A stretch of DNA of 64,000 nucleotides from Methanococcoides sp052057775 (GCF_052057775.1 NZ_CP195121.1:124001-188000); one strand, 5' to 3'; shown: positions 17,308 to 27,464, numbered from the stretch's first letter. The notes: generated from the letters alone by a model not told the origin. Numbers and translations: made by a program.

Positions 17308-19086
17308 TTGGGAAAATACAGATGTTCGGTGTGTAACTGGACATATGATGAAGAAGCAGAAGGGCAGGATTTCGACTCCCTGCCAGATACATATACCTGC
17401 CCTGTCTGCGGTGCACCTAAGTCCGCATTTGTACCAGAAGGCGGTGTGAAGCAAGAAGAAGGCATAGAGACCACTGTTGCTGACAAGATCGTCGAGCAAC
17501 TGGAAGCTTTTGGTGTAAGATACGTTTACGGAATACCAGGAGATTCGAACCTTCCACTCATAGATTCCATAAGAAGGAGCGAGAAGATACGTTTCATCCT
17601 TACCCGCCATGAGGAGACCGCTGCGTTCATGGCCTCTGCACACGGAAAAATGACATCCGAGCTAGGAGTCTGCATATCCATTGCCGGCCCGGGTTGTACC
17701 AACCTGATAACCGGACTTATGGATGCTGCCACAGACAGGAGCAGCGTACTTGCTTTTGCGGGCCAGGTCCCCGAGGTCTATCTGGGAAGCGAGGCATTCC
17801 AGGAAATTGATCAGATCGAACTGTTCAAGCCTTTCACCGAATTCTCCGAGACTATTGCAAGAGATAATCAAGCATTGAAACTGCTCACAATGGCTATAAA
17901 ATATGCCTACAGGAAACCTGGCGTATCGGTCCTCAGCACCCCCACGGACATCCTTGCCGAAAAGCTCGGGGAGAAAGTATATTCTCCCGGGAAGAGACTT
18001 TTCATGAACAAGACATCCCCGAAGTTTGAGGATGTACAAAAAGCAGCGGAACTTATTAACAATTGCGAAAAGGTCACACTCTTTGCAGGCTGGGGTGCCC
18101 GCCACAGTGGAGAACTACTGCTTGAGATTGCAAGAAAACTGAAAGCTCCTATTGCAACCACATCAAGGGCCAAAGGTGTAATCCATGAGACCGATCGCTT
18201 CAGCGTAGGTGTCCTGGGATCCATCGGTTCAAAGCACGCTGCCCAGGCAATCAAGGATTCCGAGCTTATAGTAATAATCGGCTCCGGTTTCAGGCAGGCA
18301 AACCTCGTACCTCCCCGAGTAAAGATAGTCCAGACGGACATTGATCCCACAAAGATAGGGAAGACCTTCGATGTAGATATCGGCATTGTGGGCGACGCAG
18401 ACCTCGTTCTAAAGGCACTGTTGCCCCTGATAGATGAGAAGAAGGAGAATAAAGAGTTCCTTGAGCACATCGACAGAATGAAAGCAAGCCACCGTGAGGA
18501 ACTGGAAGCTGAGGCTACTGATATATCAATCCCAATAAATCCCGGATACGTCGTGCAGGCAATCAAACGCCATGCAGACAAAGATGCCATCATCTGCATT
18601 GATGTGGGAGACCATACCTACTGGTTCTACAAGAAGTTCATCTGTGAAGGCCAGAGGACGTTCATGTCAGCGAACATCGCCAGCATGGGTTTCGCACTCC
18701 CTGCATCCCTTTCAGCTAAGCTTGACTACCCTGACAGCCAGATCATCTGTGTGACAGGAGACGGTGGATTCGGAATGCTCATGGGAGATTTCACCACTGC
18801 TGTGAGGGAAGGTCTTGACATCAACGTCATCGTCTTTAACGATGGCAAGCTCAAGAACATAAAGAAAGAGCAATTACGGGACAACTATCCGGAATACGGA
18901 GTCAGTTTCCCGAACCCGGATTTCGCAGGATTTGCACGATCTGCCGGCGGAGAAGGCTACAGGATAGAAGACCCTACAAAACTGGACGAAGCATTAGAAA
19001 AAGCATTCAATTCAGGAAAAGCAGCGCTTATTGACGTGGTCGTTGACCCGGACAAAACGGCTGCCAGCACAAAGAAGGTGGATTAA
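17308..19086 (+). CDS. Rubredoxin fused to a TPP-dependent pyruvate oxidase/acetolactate synthase-like enzyme
   Basis: 592 residues. Residues 1-45 are a rubredoxin (C6, C9, C31, C34 in CSVC and CPVCGAPK). Residues about 55-585 are a thiamine-diphosphate enzyme: PYR domain with the activating glutamate in RHEETAAF (E102/E103), a central nucleotide-binding-like domain, and a PP domain with GDG (484-486) and Asn511 as Mg/TPP ligands. The start is TTG 17308 with GTGAGG upstream. Sequence character is nearer to pyruvate oxidase and acetolactate synthase-like proteins than to canonical IlvB. The fusion suggests that electrons from 2-oxo acid oxidation leave through the rubredoxin iron, possibly to the CDGSH protein. 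Substrate is unknown. Confidence 0.9.
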   Translation: MGKYRCSVCNWTYDEEAEGQDFDSLPDTYTCPVCGAPKSAFVPEGGVKQEEGIETTVADKIVEQLEAFGVRYVYGIPGDSNLPLIDSIRRSEKIRFILTRHEETAAFMASAHGKMTSELGVCISIAGPGCTNLITGLMDAATDRSSVLAFAGQVPEVYLGSEAFQEIDQIELFKPFTEFSETIARDNQALKLLTMAIKYAYRKPGVSVLSTPTDILAEKLGEKVYSPGKRLFMNKTSPKFEDVQKAAELINNCEKVTLFAGWGARHSGELLLEIARKLKAPIATTSRAKGVIHETDRFSVGVLGSIGSKHAAQAIKDSELIVIIGSGFRQANLVPPRVKIVQTDIDPTKIGKTFDVDIGIVGDADLVLKALLPLIDEKKENKEFLEHIDRMKASHREELEAEATDISIPINPGYVVQAIKRHADKDAIICIDVGDHTYWFYKKFICEGQRTFMSANIASMGFALPASLSAKLDYPDSQIICVTGDGGFGMLMGDFTTAVREGLDINVIVFNDGKLKNIKKEQLRDNYPEYGVSFPNPDFAGFARSAGGEGYRIEDPTKLDEALEKAFNSGKAALIDVVVDPDKTAASTKKVD

Positions 19087-19367
19087 GGGGATACCTCCAC
19101 GCCCTTCCAGAATGCAATATACCCTGCAATCTCTTTTGCAGCCGGTTTTGTTTCAGGATAATACCAGGCTGCAGCTTTATTTACTTCATCGCCTACGACG
19201 ATGTCGTAGTAATATGCCAGACCCTTCCAGGGACAGGTAGTGTGGTGATCCGATTCACGCAGGTATTCCCCCTTCACCGACTCCGGCGGGAAGTAGAGAT
19301 TCCCTTCCACCTGCTTTACTGCATTGCTTTCTGCAAGTATGACCCCATTCCATTTCGCTACTGCCAC
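19083..19367 (-). CDS. DUF427 domain protein
   Basis: 94-residue compact beta-rich protein with the family signature YFPPESV and TTCPWKGLAYYYDI. Function is unknown. The start is GTG 19367. It is convergent with the rubredoxin-TPP gene and the two stop codons overlap on opposite strands, so there is no room for a terminator between them. Confidence 0.88.
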   Translation of the reverse strand: MAVAKWNGVILAESNAVKQVEGNLYFPPESVKGEYLRESDHHTTCPWKGLAYYYDIVVGDEVNKAAAWYYPETKPAAKEIAGYIAFWKGVEVSP

Positions 19368-19488
19368 TGTATATCCACTCCAAAAAGAACTGATGAAAAT
19401 AAGTTTTAAAGCATCATTTATGTGGATTGTGGTCAGCCGGAAAGAGCTGAAAGAAGATTAGATCCTAAACTGCAAAAGAGAAAGAAGA

Positions 19489-20085
19489 TCATTCGACCTC
19501 AAATATATCGATACCCATACCCTCAAGGATCAAACCCAGTCTGAAGAGAGGAAGACCGACAACATTGAAGAAATCACCACTGATGCTTTCCACAAGTACT
19601 GCCCCTTTTCCCTGGATCGCAAATGCTCCGGCCTTGTCCATCGGCTCACCTGACCTTACATAAGATGCGATCTCAGCAACGGACATCTCCTTCATCTTCA
19701 CATCCGTTATCTCAGGTACACTGACCACACTCCCTGAATCTATATCAAACACCGTCATACCCGTGATCACCTTCACGAACTTCCCGCTGATGTGGTCAAG
19801 CATCTCCGTTGCTTTCTCAGGGGAATGGGGCTTCCCAAGGACCTGGCCCTCACAGAGGACCACAGTATCGGCAGAGATGATGATACCCGAATCGAACTTC
19901 CATGCAACATCCCTTGCCTTTGAAAGGGAATGATGGACGACCAGTTCGGCGGCATCCATACCGGGTTGTGGACCTTCCTCGTATGAGCTCACAAAAACCT
20001 CGAAATTGTCCCCGATAAGCTGCCTTAACAGCTCTTTTCTTCGAGGTGAGGCTGATGCAAGAACTATCCTGCGCATCCTTATCAT
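19489..20085 (-). CDS. maf: Maf-like nucleoside triphosphate pyrophosphatase
   Basis: 198 residues. Begins with the Maf signature LASASPRRKELL, and has the catalytic SADTVV motif, GKPHSPEKA and the FxIQGKGA-type C-terminal motif. It hydrolyses non-canonical or methylated NTPs. The ATG overlaps the TGA of the U32 gene (ATGA), so translation is coupled. A start three codons later is possible. Confidence 0.93.
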   Translation of the reverse strand: MIRMRRIVLASASPRRKELLRQLIGDNFEVFVSSYEEGPQPGMDAAELVVHHSLSKARDVAWKFDSGIIISADTVVLCEGQVLGKPHSPEKATEMLDHISGKFVKVITGMTVFDIDSGSVVSVPEITDVKMKEMSVAEIASYVRSGEPMDKAGAFAIQGKGAVLVESISGDFFNVVGLPLFRLGLILEGMGIDIFEVE

Positions 20086-22565
20086 ACACCCTTGAAATAA
20101 TGCCCTCTGGAGAACCTGACACCTCTTCTGGGCCGAAGCTCAGTAGGCGTTCCATCCAGAATCTTTCGATATGCAGATGTGATCTCTTTCACATCCCTCT
20201 TACCATACAGGGAAAGGTCCAGACGCACAACATCCACGCCGGACCTTAGAAGCTGGTCCATCTTATCACTCATATCCAGCACTTTGGAATCATAGATCAG
20301 TGTCCTTTCATCCACACGCTTTACCGGATACTCCACGCCTTTTGAATCAACCATCAGCACTTCACTGCCGTCAGTGGCAATTCCCTGCTCAAGCAGGGGC
20401 TTTAGCAGATCATGCTCGGTGATAAGCATCAATTCCCTTCCATGGACAACGATCTCCAGCTGGTTCTCCTTACTACGGCAGAAAATATCATTGCACACGT
20501 CAGTGATCTCGTCAAGGTTCAGTTCTGAAGACAATGTGACACGGCAAGCTCCGGCCTTATAGAACTCATCTGCAGTATAGGAATTGAAAGTGTTGAACTC
20601 CTTTTGCACCACGAAAGGAACACCAACCTGTTTAGCAACTTCCACCTGACCAAGAGTGTAGCAGGCTATAAGGAAACCTGCATCCTTCGCATCCCCGATC
20701 AGAGGCAAAAGCTGCATTAGCTCGCCTTCGTGACTTATGCGCGGGAGAAGAAGAACGATCTCAGCATTTTTCCTTGCAGCTTCCAGTTTCTCAGCATTCT
20801 GTTCCGATGTCAGTTCATGGAGCTTCCTTAAAGGGACATAGACAATATCGGCACCCATATCCACAGTATCGAACAAAGCACCCGGGTTCTTTACTTCCAC
20901 ACTAAGTACAGGAGTACGTACTATGCTACCACATCCGGAATCTCCGCAGAAGTGCGAGATGTCTGATAACTGTGGATGCTTTTCATCCTTCCTGTGCTGC
21001 TCAAGAAGCCTCTCAAGCAACTTTTCCGCAGCTTCCCTCCTTGCACCTGTGAGCACTCCGATAGGAATGAAGATATTGCCGGCAACCTTTACATCCACAG
21101 ATGAAGCCGTGAATGAAGTGTCGCCTAATTTCTCCATTGCTGAGACGATCTGTTCTTTGGGAGTCGGAGCTTTTTTCGCTTCCTGTACCTCAAAATCATC
21201 GATAACCTCAACAGAGATATCACCTGAGCTCATCCGCACCTTCAGCTTTTGACCAACTTCAGCAGCCACTTCAATATCCACAGGAAGGCCCTGCTCTTTA
21301 GTCCTCTGGAGCGTTTCCAGAAGTCTCTGGTCGGTAGTAAGATAGACCTCGTTACCCCTGGCAACAGCCTTGCCTGTCTTTGAACTGATCTCAAGGATGA
21401 CCCTGTCACCTTTCTTTGCGGTCTTTATCTCTTTCCCATCCGTGTCCAGAAGCTTGTTGATGGCAGAACCTAATACCCCGACCTTTGTGTGGATACCCAC
21501 ACCATCCTTTACCTGGATATCTTCTTTCAGGGTGAGAGTAATGCTCGTGGTGTATCTGTAGGTGGAGATATCCCTGATCTTTCCAAGGAAAACACCATAG
21601 CTTGAACTGTATTTGGAATGGACCACATCCCTCTCGCCGAGTACGAAACCCTTTGTAAAACCACGATAGAACAGCTTGGCAAGGTCTGTTTCAAGCTCCA
21701 TGACCTCGACCTCATCAAGCTTTTCTTTGTTGCAGACCGCTCCTACCGCACGCTTGTAAACACTTGCACTTTCAGTAACATATTCCGGCTTCTTCATCCT
21801 TCCTTCGATCTTAAGGCTTCGAATGCCGGTACCAACGATAGCTTCAAGTTCCGAAAGAGTACACAGCTCCGCGCAGCTTATCGGGAATTTGCCCATTCCC
21901 TTCACATTTACATTACGGCCGTTAACAACAAAATCATATGGCCTCCTGCAGGGCTGTGAACAGGCACCGCGATTGGCGCTCCTGTCACTCATGAAACTGC
22001 TGAAAAGGCATTTTCCGGAATAGGAATAGCAAAGTGCACCATGCACAAATATCTCGATCTCAGTGTCAGAACTATCCACAATATCAGTTATCTCCTTCAC
22101 TGTAAGCTCCCTTGAAACAATGACACGGACAGCACCTTCGCTGGCAACGAAGTCAACTCCCTTGATGCTGTGGACCGTCATCTGTGTACTTGCATGAAGC
22201 GCCAGGTCCGCATAGGTCTCGTGAAGGATCCTGAGAAGTCCCAGATCCTGAAGGATGATGGCATCCACACCAAAAGAATAGGCCTTATCCACCACATCGA
22301 GAGCATGCTGAAGCTCTTTCTGTTTGATCGGTATGTTCAGGGCCAGAAAAGCCTTGACACCATGAGAATGCAGCATGTCGATCGCATCCTCAAGGTCACC
22401 CATGGAGAAGTTCTTCGCACCTTTTCTTGCATTGAGGTCCGTCACACCAAAATAGACTGCATCGGCACCACCTTTGATAGCACCGATCAATGCATCTATA
22501 TCTCCTGCCGGGGCAAGTACCTCGGGAGGGAAAACACATACCTTTTCTTCATTTTTCAATATCAT
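20082..22565 (-). CDS. Peptidase U32 family protein with DUF3656-type C-terminus (RlhA-like)
   Basis: 827 residues. An N-terminal TIM-barrel U32 domain (PEVLAPAGDIDALIGAIKGG, then the Cys-rich CYSYSGKCLFSS...GACSQPCRRPY) is followed by a middle DUF3656-like part and a C-terminal second barrel-like region. Members of this family hydroxylate rRNA or act in prephenate-derived tRNA/ubiquinone reactions; RlhA is the closest architecture known to me. The cysteines CxxxxxxC...CxxxC probably bind an iron-sulfur cluster. A protease role is unlikely despite the name. Co-transcribed with maf. Confidence 0.88.
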   Translation of the reverse strand: MILKNEEKVCVFPPEVLAPAGDIDALIGAIKGGADAVYFGVTDLNARKGAKNFSMGDLEDAIDMLHSHGVKAFLALNIPIKQKELQHALDVVDKAYSFGVDAIILQDLGLLRILHETYADLALHASTQMTVHSIKGVDFVASEGAVRVIVSRELTVKEITDIVDSSDTEIEIFVHGALCYSYSGKCLFSSFMSDRSANRGACSQPCRRPYDFVVNGRNVNVKGMGKFPISCAELCTLSELEAIVGTGIRSLKIEGRMKKPEYVTESASVYKRAVGAVCNKEKLDEVEVMELETDLAKLFYRGFTKGFVLGERDVVHSKYSSSYGVFLGKIRDISTYRYTTSITLTLKEDIQVKDGVGIHTKVGVLGSAINKLLDTDGKEIKTAKKGDRVILEISSKTGKAVARGNEVYLTTDQRLLETLQRTKEQGLPVDIEVAAEVGQKLKVRMSSGDISVEVIDDFEVQEAKKAPTPKEQIVSAMEKLGDTSFTASSVDVKVAGNIFIPIGVLTGARREAAEKLLERLLEQHRKDEKHPQLSDISHFCGDSGCGSIVRTPVLSVEVKNPGALFDTVDMGADIVYVPLRKLHELTSEQNAEKLEAARKNAEIVLLLPRISHEGELMQLLPLIGDAKDAGFLIACYTLGQVEVAKQVGVPFVVQKEFNTFNSYTADEFYKAGACRVTLSSELNLDEITDVCNDIFCRSKENQLEIVVHGRELMLITEHDLLKPLLEQGIATDGSEVLMVDSKGVEYPVKRVDERTLIYDSKVLDMSDKMDQLLRSGVDVVRLDLSLYGKRDVKEITSAYRKILDGTPTELRPRRGVRFSRGHYFKGV

Positions 22566-22638
22566 CAGATCACATTCTTATGGAAAGGACATACCCGGGG
22601 TCTGATGGCCCTTTCCTCTAAATAAGACATCCTCCGGA

Positions 22639-24318
22639 TCAGATGTCCTCAAGTAGTTCCTTTGCGCTCTCATGCATGCGGATCGAATCTTCCGTACGGC
22701 CAATATTGACAAGCAGTGAAGCCAGATTTTCAAGGGTCCTGGCAGCATGCATCTTGTAACTTGCTTTCCCAGGATCGTTATTTATAAGCCTCGCATATAT
22801 CTCAAGCGCTGATTCATAAATGCTCTTTGCATCCTCGTAGCGCTCCAGGTCCGCAAGCAGCTTGGCAAGATTATTCAATGTAATTGCAGCACCGTCCTCA
22901 TAGGCAGGCTCGTCTGGAACACGGTCGAAGAGGTCCATGTAACCTTTGAGGGATTCCTCGAACATTGTCTTTGCATCAGCAGAGTATCCTTCCTTTGCAA
23001 GGATCGTACCAAGATTGTTCTTAATAGAAGCAATGCCAAACTCATGCAAAAGAGGGGATTCTCCTGACTTGATAAGCTCATCCCTGATAGCAAGGGACAT
23101 ATCATAACTGTGACGAGCATCTTCAAACCTTCCTGCATTCATCAGGAACCTGCCCCTGTCATCATGAAGTGTTGCGATCTTCGTACGATAGGAAAGATCA
23201 CCTGGAACCATGTGCCAGATCTTTTCATACATCGAGATAAGGACATTGTAATCGGCTTCCCTGTCATCTGCCGGAGAATCAATGACAAGCAATTTTTCCA
23301 TATTATGCAGGATGTCCCTGAACATGTCCCGATAAACAATATTACCAGGCTCTTCCCCAAGAAGCTTGAGGATAACGATAAGAGAGGTCTCGTAGATGGA
23401 ACGCGTTTCATAAGGCAGTCCTTCGTCAACACGTTGAGATGCAAGTTTGATAAATCCATTGAAAATATCCGAAAACTTCCCTGAAAACGATGAATCATAA
23501 GTTGTTGTTCTGGGGAGCTTTTCCACCATTTCATATATCCGGTCTTTTGCCCGGTCATATTCACCGGTTGCCATAAGGGCATTAACAAGCCTTTCAAGTA
23601 ATTCCAGAGACATGTCCTGTAAGATACTGTTCGAAGGATCATCCTTCATGGCATTGGAACAACCCTCATAGGCACGTTCAAGATCCTCCCTTGCCTCCTG
23701 CATAAGTCCCATCTCATAAAGAAGATTGGCCAGATTGGTCTGGGCGGTCAGCGCCTTAGCAGTATTCTCCATATTGACCGGATCAAGGATCAACATCTTC
23801 CCGGAAAGCCTGAGGGCTTTTTCGAACATCCCTCTTGCCATTTCATTTCGGCCTTCGGAGGCCAGCAGGGTAGCAAGGTCATTAGCCACAGAGGCAGCAG
23901 CAGAACAGTAACCATCGTTCTCAGGTTCCTCGGAAAGGAGGCGGTCATAAGAACTAACAGCTTCCTCAAAGAAGGGGATTGCCTTAAGGTTATCACCCTG
24001 CTCTGTAAGAAGAGAAGCAGTCTTGCTCATGACAAGGGCCTTGTGCTCCATGAAAGAAGGATTGGAATTTGCGATACTCTCAAGCATTCCTGATGCTTCT
24101 GCATACCTATCAATGGCTTCTTCAACCCTGCCATCTGACTCCATAATACCCCCGATGGCCTGCAACACATTGACAAGCAATTCAGGAGATTCAGCCTCCC
24201 TTGCATCGGACTCTGCCTTCATCAGACATTCAAGGGCATCCTCCTGCAGACCATCATACAGAAGGGACATCCCCTTGTTGAAATTTCGAAGTGCCATATC
24301 TTTTGATCTTCTGGACAT
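22639..24318 (-). CDS. Tetratricopeptide repeat protein
   Basis: 559 residues made almost entirely of helical TPR units of about 34-42 residues (for example AVSSYDRLLSEEP, ALEIYARLINNDPGKASYKM), with recurring lengths typical of Kinesin-light-chain-like TPRs. There is no signal peptide, so it is a cytoplasmic scaffold. Methanosarcinaceae carry many such proteins. No catalytic domain and no informative neighbour; partner unknown. Confidence 0.85.
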   Translation of the reverse strand: MSRRSKDMALRNFNKGMSLLYDGLQEDALECLMKAESDAREAESPELLVNVLQAIGGIMESDGRVEEAIDRYAEASGMLESIANSNPSFMEHKALVMSKTASLLTEQGDNLKAIPFFEEAVSSYDRLLSEEPENDGYCSAAASVANDLATLLASEGRNEMARGMFEKALRLSGKMLILDPVNMENTAKALTAQTNLANLLYEMGLMQEAREDLERAYEGCSNAMKDDPSNSILQDMSLELLERLVNALMATGEYDRAKDRIYEMVEKLPRTTTYDSSFSGKFSDIFNGFIKLASQRVDEGLPYETRSIYETSLIVILKLLGEEPGNIVYRDMFRDILHNMEKLLVIDSPADDREADYNVLISMYEKIWHMVPGDLSYRTKIATLHDDRGRFLMNAGRFEDARHSYDMSLAIRDELIKSGESPLLHEFGIASIKNNLGTILAKEGYSADAKTMFEESLKGYMDLFDRVPDEPAYEDGAAITLNNLAKLLADLERYEDAKSIYESALEIYARLINNDPGKASYKMHAARTLENLASLLVNIGRTEDSIRMHESAKELLEDI

Positions 24319-24500
24319 TATCGTAAACCTGTTTTGTACCTTAATTTAAACCCCGGACACCCTGCCAGCACAACTGTGACAGAACATAAAGGAAGGTGAG
24401 CATATTCACCATTAGAGTGAATAAGAAAGTATTATTTTTTCGCTTTCTTCTGCCTACATTCTAGGGCTCTTATTGTTATAATTCTTTGCCTGAAAGGAAC

Positions 24501-24512
24501 TTATATTTATAA
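24501..24512 (+). promoter_or_regulatory. TATA box of larBC
   Basis: TTATATTTATAA lies about 36 nt upstream of the larB ATG, implying a very short leader of about 10 nt. Confidence 0.5.
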
Positions 24513-24541
24513 GGGACATTCCATTATTATAAAGGTTGAAC

Positions 24542-25333
24542 ATGGAGCTAAAAAAGATATTAAGTCAGGTAAAGAACAGTGAAACTGACCTTGAGGAAGC
24601 AGAGAACAGGATCAGATCAATGGGCTATGTGCAAATATCGGATATCGCCAGGCTCGACACATTCCGCAAGAACCGTACAGGCATAATGGAAGCCATACTT
24701 GCCGAAGGGAAGGTAGCAGAGGACATCGCAGAGATAGCAAAGAAGCAGATCGAATCCACAGGACGAGTCCTCATCACCCGACTTGATGGGAACAAATCCG
24801 CCTTTCTGGAAAGGTCTTTCGGAGCTGACAATATCGAATTCTGCAAAAATTCAATAACAGCTGTGGTACACAATGGCACCCCTGCACCCAGAACAGGTGG
24901 TCGGGTCGCCATCATCTCAGCAGGTACCGCAGACATACCTGTGGCCGAGGAAGCCAGAATGACAGCCTCGGAAATGGGATGTGATACCCTCACTATCTAC
25001 GATGTAGGAGTGGCCGGATTCCAGCGACTTGTCTCCCAGCTGCAGAATATAGAGGATTATAACCCGGATGCGATCGTTGTCGCTGCAGGAAGAGAAGGAA
25101 CACTCCCTACCGTAGTATCCGGCCTTGTTGGCGCACCAGTCATAGGATTGCCGGTATCCATTGGTTATGGCGCCGGTGCAAAAGGAGAAGCTGCTTTGTT
25201 ATCAATGCTCCAGTCATGCTCAGTACTATCGGTAGTGAACATAGATGCCGGATTTGTTGCAGGTGCGTTTGCTGCAAGAATTGCAAATAAGATCGCTGAG
25301 GCCCGTAATACTGCCCCCGCAAAAGGTTGCTGA
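24542..25333 (+). CDS. larB: Nickel-pincer cofactor biosynthesis protein LarB
   Basis: 263 residues. The C-terminal half resembles AIR carboxylase PurE (SAGTADIPVAEEA, VVAAGREGTLPTVVSGLVG, PVIGLPVSIGYG), as in LarB, which carboxylates and hydrolyses nicotinic acid adenine dinucleotide at the start of nickel-pincer-nucleotide synthesis. The start is ATG 24542 with AAAGGTTG before it; TTG 24536 is an alternative. It is followed after 4 nt by larC. No larE is seen in the window. Confidence 0.93.
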   Translation: MELKKILSQVKNSETDLEEAENRIRSMGYVQISDIARLDTFRKNRTGIMEAILAEGKVAEDIAEIAKKQIESTGRVLITRLDGNKSAFLERSFGADNIEFCKNSITAVVHNGTPAPRTGGRVAIISAGTADIPVAEEARMTASEMGCDTLTIYDVGVAGFQRLVSQLQNIEDYNPDAIVVAAGREGTLPTVVSGLVGAPVIGLPVSIGYGAGAKGEAALLSMLQSCSVLSVVNIDAGFVAGAFAARIANKIAEARNTAPAKGC

Positions 25334-25337
25334 TAGA

Positions 25338-26528
25338 ATGAAAGCACTTATCTTTGAACCATTTTCAGGAGCTTCCGGGGACATGATCCTGGGAGCAATG
25401 GTCGGACTGGGAGTTGATAGAGCCGAACTTGCTGAGGTCATCGAATCAGTGATCGATGTTACTGTATCAATAGGAACTGCGAATAAATGCGGTATCGAAG
25501 CAACTGATGTGCGCATACTTACAAAGAGTGATCAGAACAACAGGAAATATTCAGAAGTTATCGATGCAATCAGGGAAACATCACTACTTCCAGAAGTTAA
25601 GAAAAGTGCTATTGAGATCTTCAGGATCATCGGAGAAGCAGAAGCCATAGTACACGGAAAGGGACTCGATGAGCTTCATTTTCATGAGGTCGGGCAGGAT
25701 GATGCAATTGCAGATGTGATCGGAGCCTGCTACGCGATAAATAAAATGGAAGCAGATGTCGTACTCTGTACTCCCTTGAACGTAGGTGGTGGCACCGTAA
25801 AGGCTGCACATGGAAGTTTTCCGGTCCCTGCGCCCGCCACCCTTGAGATATTGAACAAGAGCGGGCTTGAAATATACAGCTCAGGAAACAGGGAATTGCT
25901 TACACCCACAGGTGCAGCCATCCTTGCATATTTTGCTGAACCAACAGAAAAACTTCCCGCAGGCAAGGTCCTTGCCACCGGCTATGGTGCAGGAGATGCG
26001 GATACCGATTCGCCGAACGTCCTGCGTACAATGATAATGAAGGTTGCCGGGGAGCTTTCCCGTGATACCATCGAAGTGCTTGAAACGAACGTTGATGATG
26101 TTACAGGAGAAGTTTTAGGAAGTCTCTACGACAAGCTTATGGAAGTCGGGGCAAAGGATGTTGCCATAACACCGGCCACCATGAAAAAAGGGCGTAGTGG
26201 GCATATAATACAGGTAATAGCAAGACCCGAGGACAGTACTCGGATTGCAGGAGAACTTATGCGCCAGACCGGCACCCTTGGAGTGCGTGTAATGCCTACA
26301 AAGCACCGTTTCATAGCTGACCGCAGGATAGGGACAATAACCATAACCATTGCAGAACAGGAGTACGAGGTTTCTGTGAAGATAGCACAGGACAAAAGCG
26401 GTGAGATACTCCACATATCCGCGGAATACGAGGACTGCCGCCACATAAGCAACATCAGCGGATTGCCTTTGAAAGAGGTCATGCGACGCACAGAGGAGCG
26501 CGCGTGGAAGATATTCAAAGGACTTTGA
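25338..26528 (+). CDS. larC: Nickel-pincer cofactor nickel insertion protein LarC
   Basis: 396 residues of the DUF111/LarC family, which inserts nickel into the pincer cofactor by a CTP-dependent reaction. Begins MKALIFEPFSGASGDMILGA, has LHFHEVGQDDAIADVIG and the C-terminal part ETNVDDVTGEVLG. It is a single uninterrupted frame, whereas several bacterial larC genes are split. The start is ATG 25338, 4 nt after larB; upstream in-frame codons lie inside larB. Confidence 0.94.
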   Translation: MKALIFEPFSGASGDMILGAMVGLGVDRAELAEVIESVIDVTVSIGTANKCGIEATDVRILTKSDQNNRKYSEVIDAIRETSLLPEVKKSAIEIFRIIGEAEAIVHGKGLDELHFHEVGQDDAIADVIGACYAINKMEADVVLCTPLNVGGGTVKAAHGSFPVPAPATLEILNKSGLEIYSSGNRELLTPTGAAILAYFAEPTEKLPAGKVLATGYGAGDADTDSPNVLRTMIMKVAGELSRDTIEVLETNVDDVTGEVLGSLYDKLMEVGAKDVAITPATMKKGRSGHIIQVIARPEDSTRIAGELMRQTGTLGVRVMPTKHRFIADRRIGTITITIAEQEYEVSVKIAQDKSGEILHISAEYEDCRHISNISGLPLKEVMRRTEERAWKIFKGL

Positions 26529-27320
26529 GCTAAAAATATTGTTCCTAAGAAGATGGTCCAAAAACAGACCAGAAAATGCGGCACAGGAAAATAGAAGATA
26601 AACAACACCTACTGATGTTTGTTTTCAACTCGTTAAATATAAGGGTTATCTGAAGAGATCAAAACAAATATATTTGTTTTATGAAAAAAAGGATCCAAAA
26701 GGCTTCATTGAGAAACAAAAATACCCTGAATTAGAAGAATATACTCTTATAGGATATATAATAACGTAATATATTTTTTAGATTTTTTGACAACATAGAT
26801 CAGGAATAATCTTCTACAATAAGAAGGTAAATACTGCCTTTTGATAACTATATTAGAGCTGCTTCAGAGGAAAATTATCGACCTACTAATAAGAAATAAA
26901 TGGAACGTACCAACGATAAATTTGATGGCTTCAAGAATATTATTAAATAAGTTCTACTGATGCATTTTTAAACGCACTAACTTTAACAAATATAAGATAA
27001 TGTAGGTCCAATTCCATATACTGTCAGAAAAAATAAGAGATCATAAAGCCTACAACTGTCGTTTTTTAAAATAATAACCTTTTTTAACTATGTTTCATTA
27101 ATTGTAGAAAACTTTATATTCAGAGATGTTTAGTCCAGTTTTTTTGTTTATAAAATAATTGATAACTAGATCAGACCTTAACTGCAAAAAAGAGAGACAA
27201 TATATAAATAGAACAGAATGCTTTATATATTAGAAGATTAGACTTAAACTGCCTACTGCAACGGGAGCAAAGGGCAAAAAGGAGTCAAAAATTATTTTTA
27301 AAACAAAAGGAGAAACAACT
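26529..27320. other. AT-rich intergenic region of about 790 nt
   Basis: No credible ORF or RNA gene is visible. There are several TATA-like runs, including ttatatatta near 27221-27235 that could drive the small ORF at 27321. The size is unusual for this compact window. Confidence 0.4.
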
Positions 27321-27464
27321 ATGGTAAATAAGATAGAAGTTAGAGTTGTATCAGCTTCACCTCTACCACATGCATTGCATGGATTCAGGTTAAGCGACGG
27401 AACAGTTGAAAAAACCAACGCACATTCTGTTCTTGAAAACTCCGCTCGTAGAGCAGCTGAGTGA
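27321..27464 (+). CDS. Possible 47-residue small protein
   Basis: ATG 27321 is preceded by AGGAG with an 8 nt gap and runs 47 codons to TGA. The protein starts MVNKIEVRVVSASPLPHAL and ends SARRAAE. Composition is balanced, with few rare features. The ribosome site and the TATA-like sequence about 85 nt upstream support expression. I do not recognise a family. It could be chance. Confidence 0.4.
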   Translation: MVNKIEVRVVSASPLPHALHGFRLSDGTVEKTNAHSVLENSARRAAE

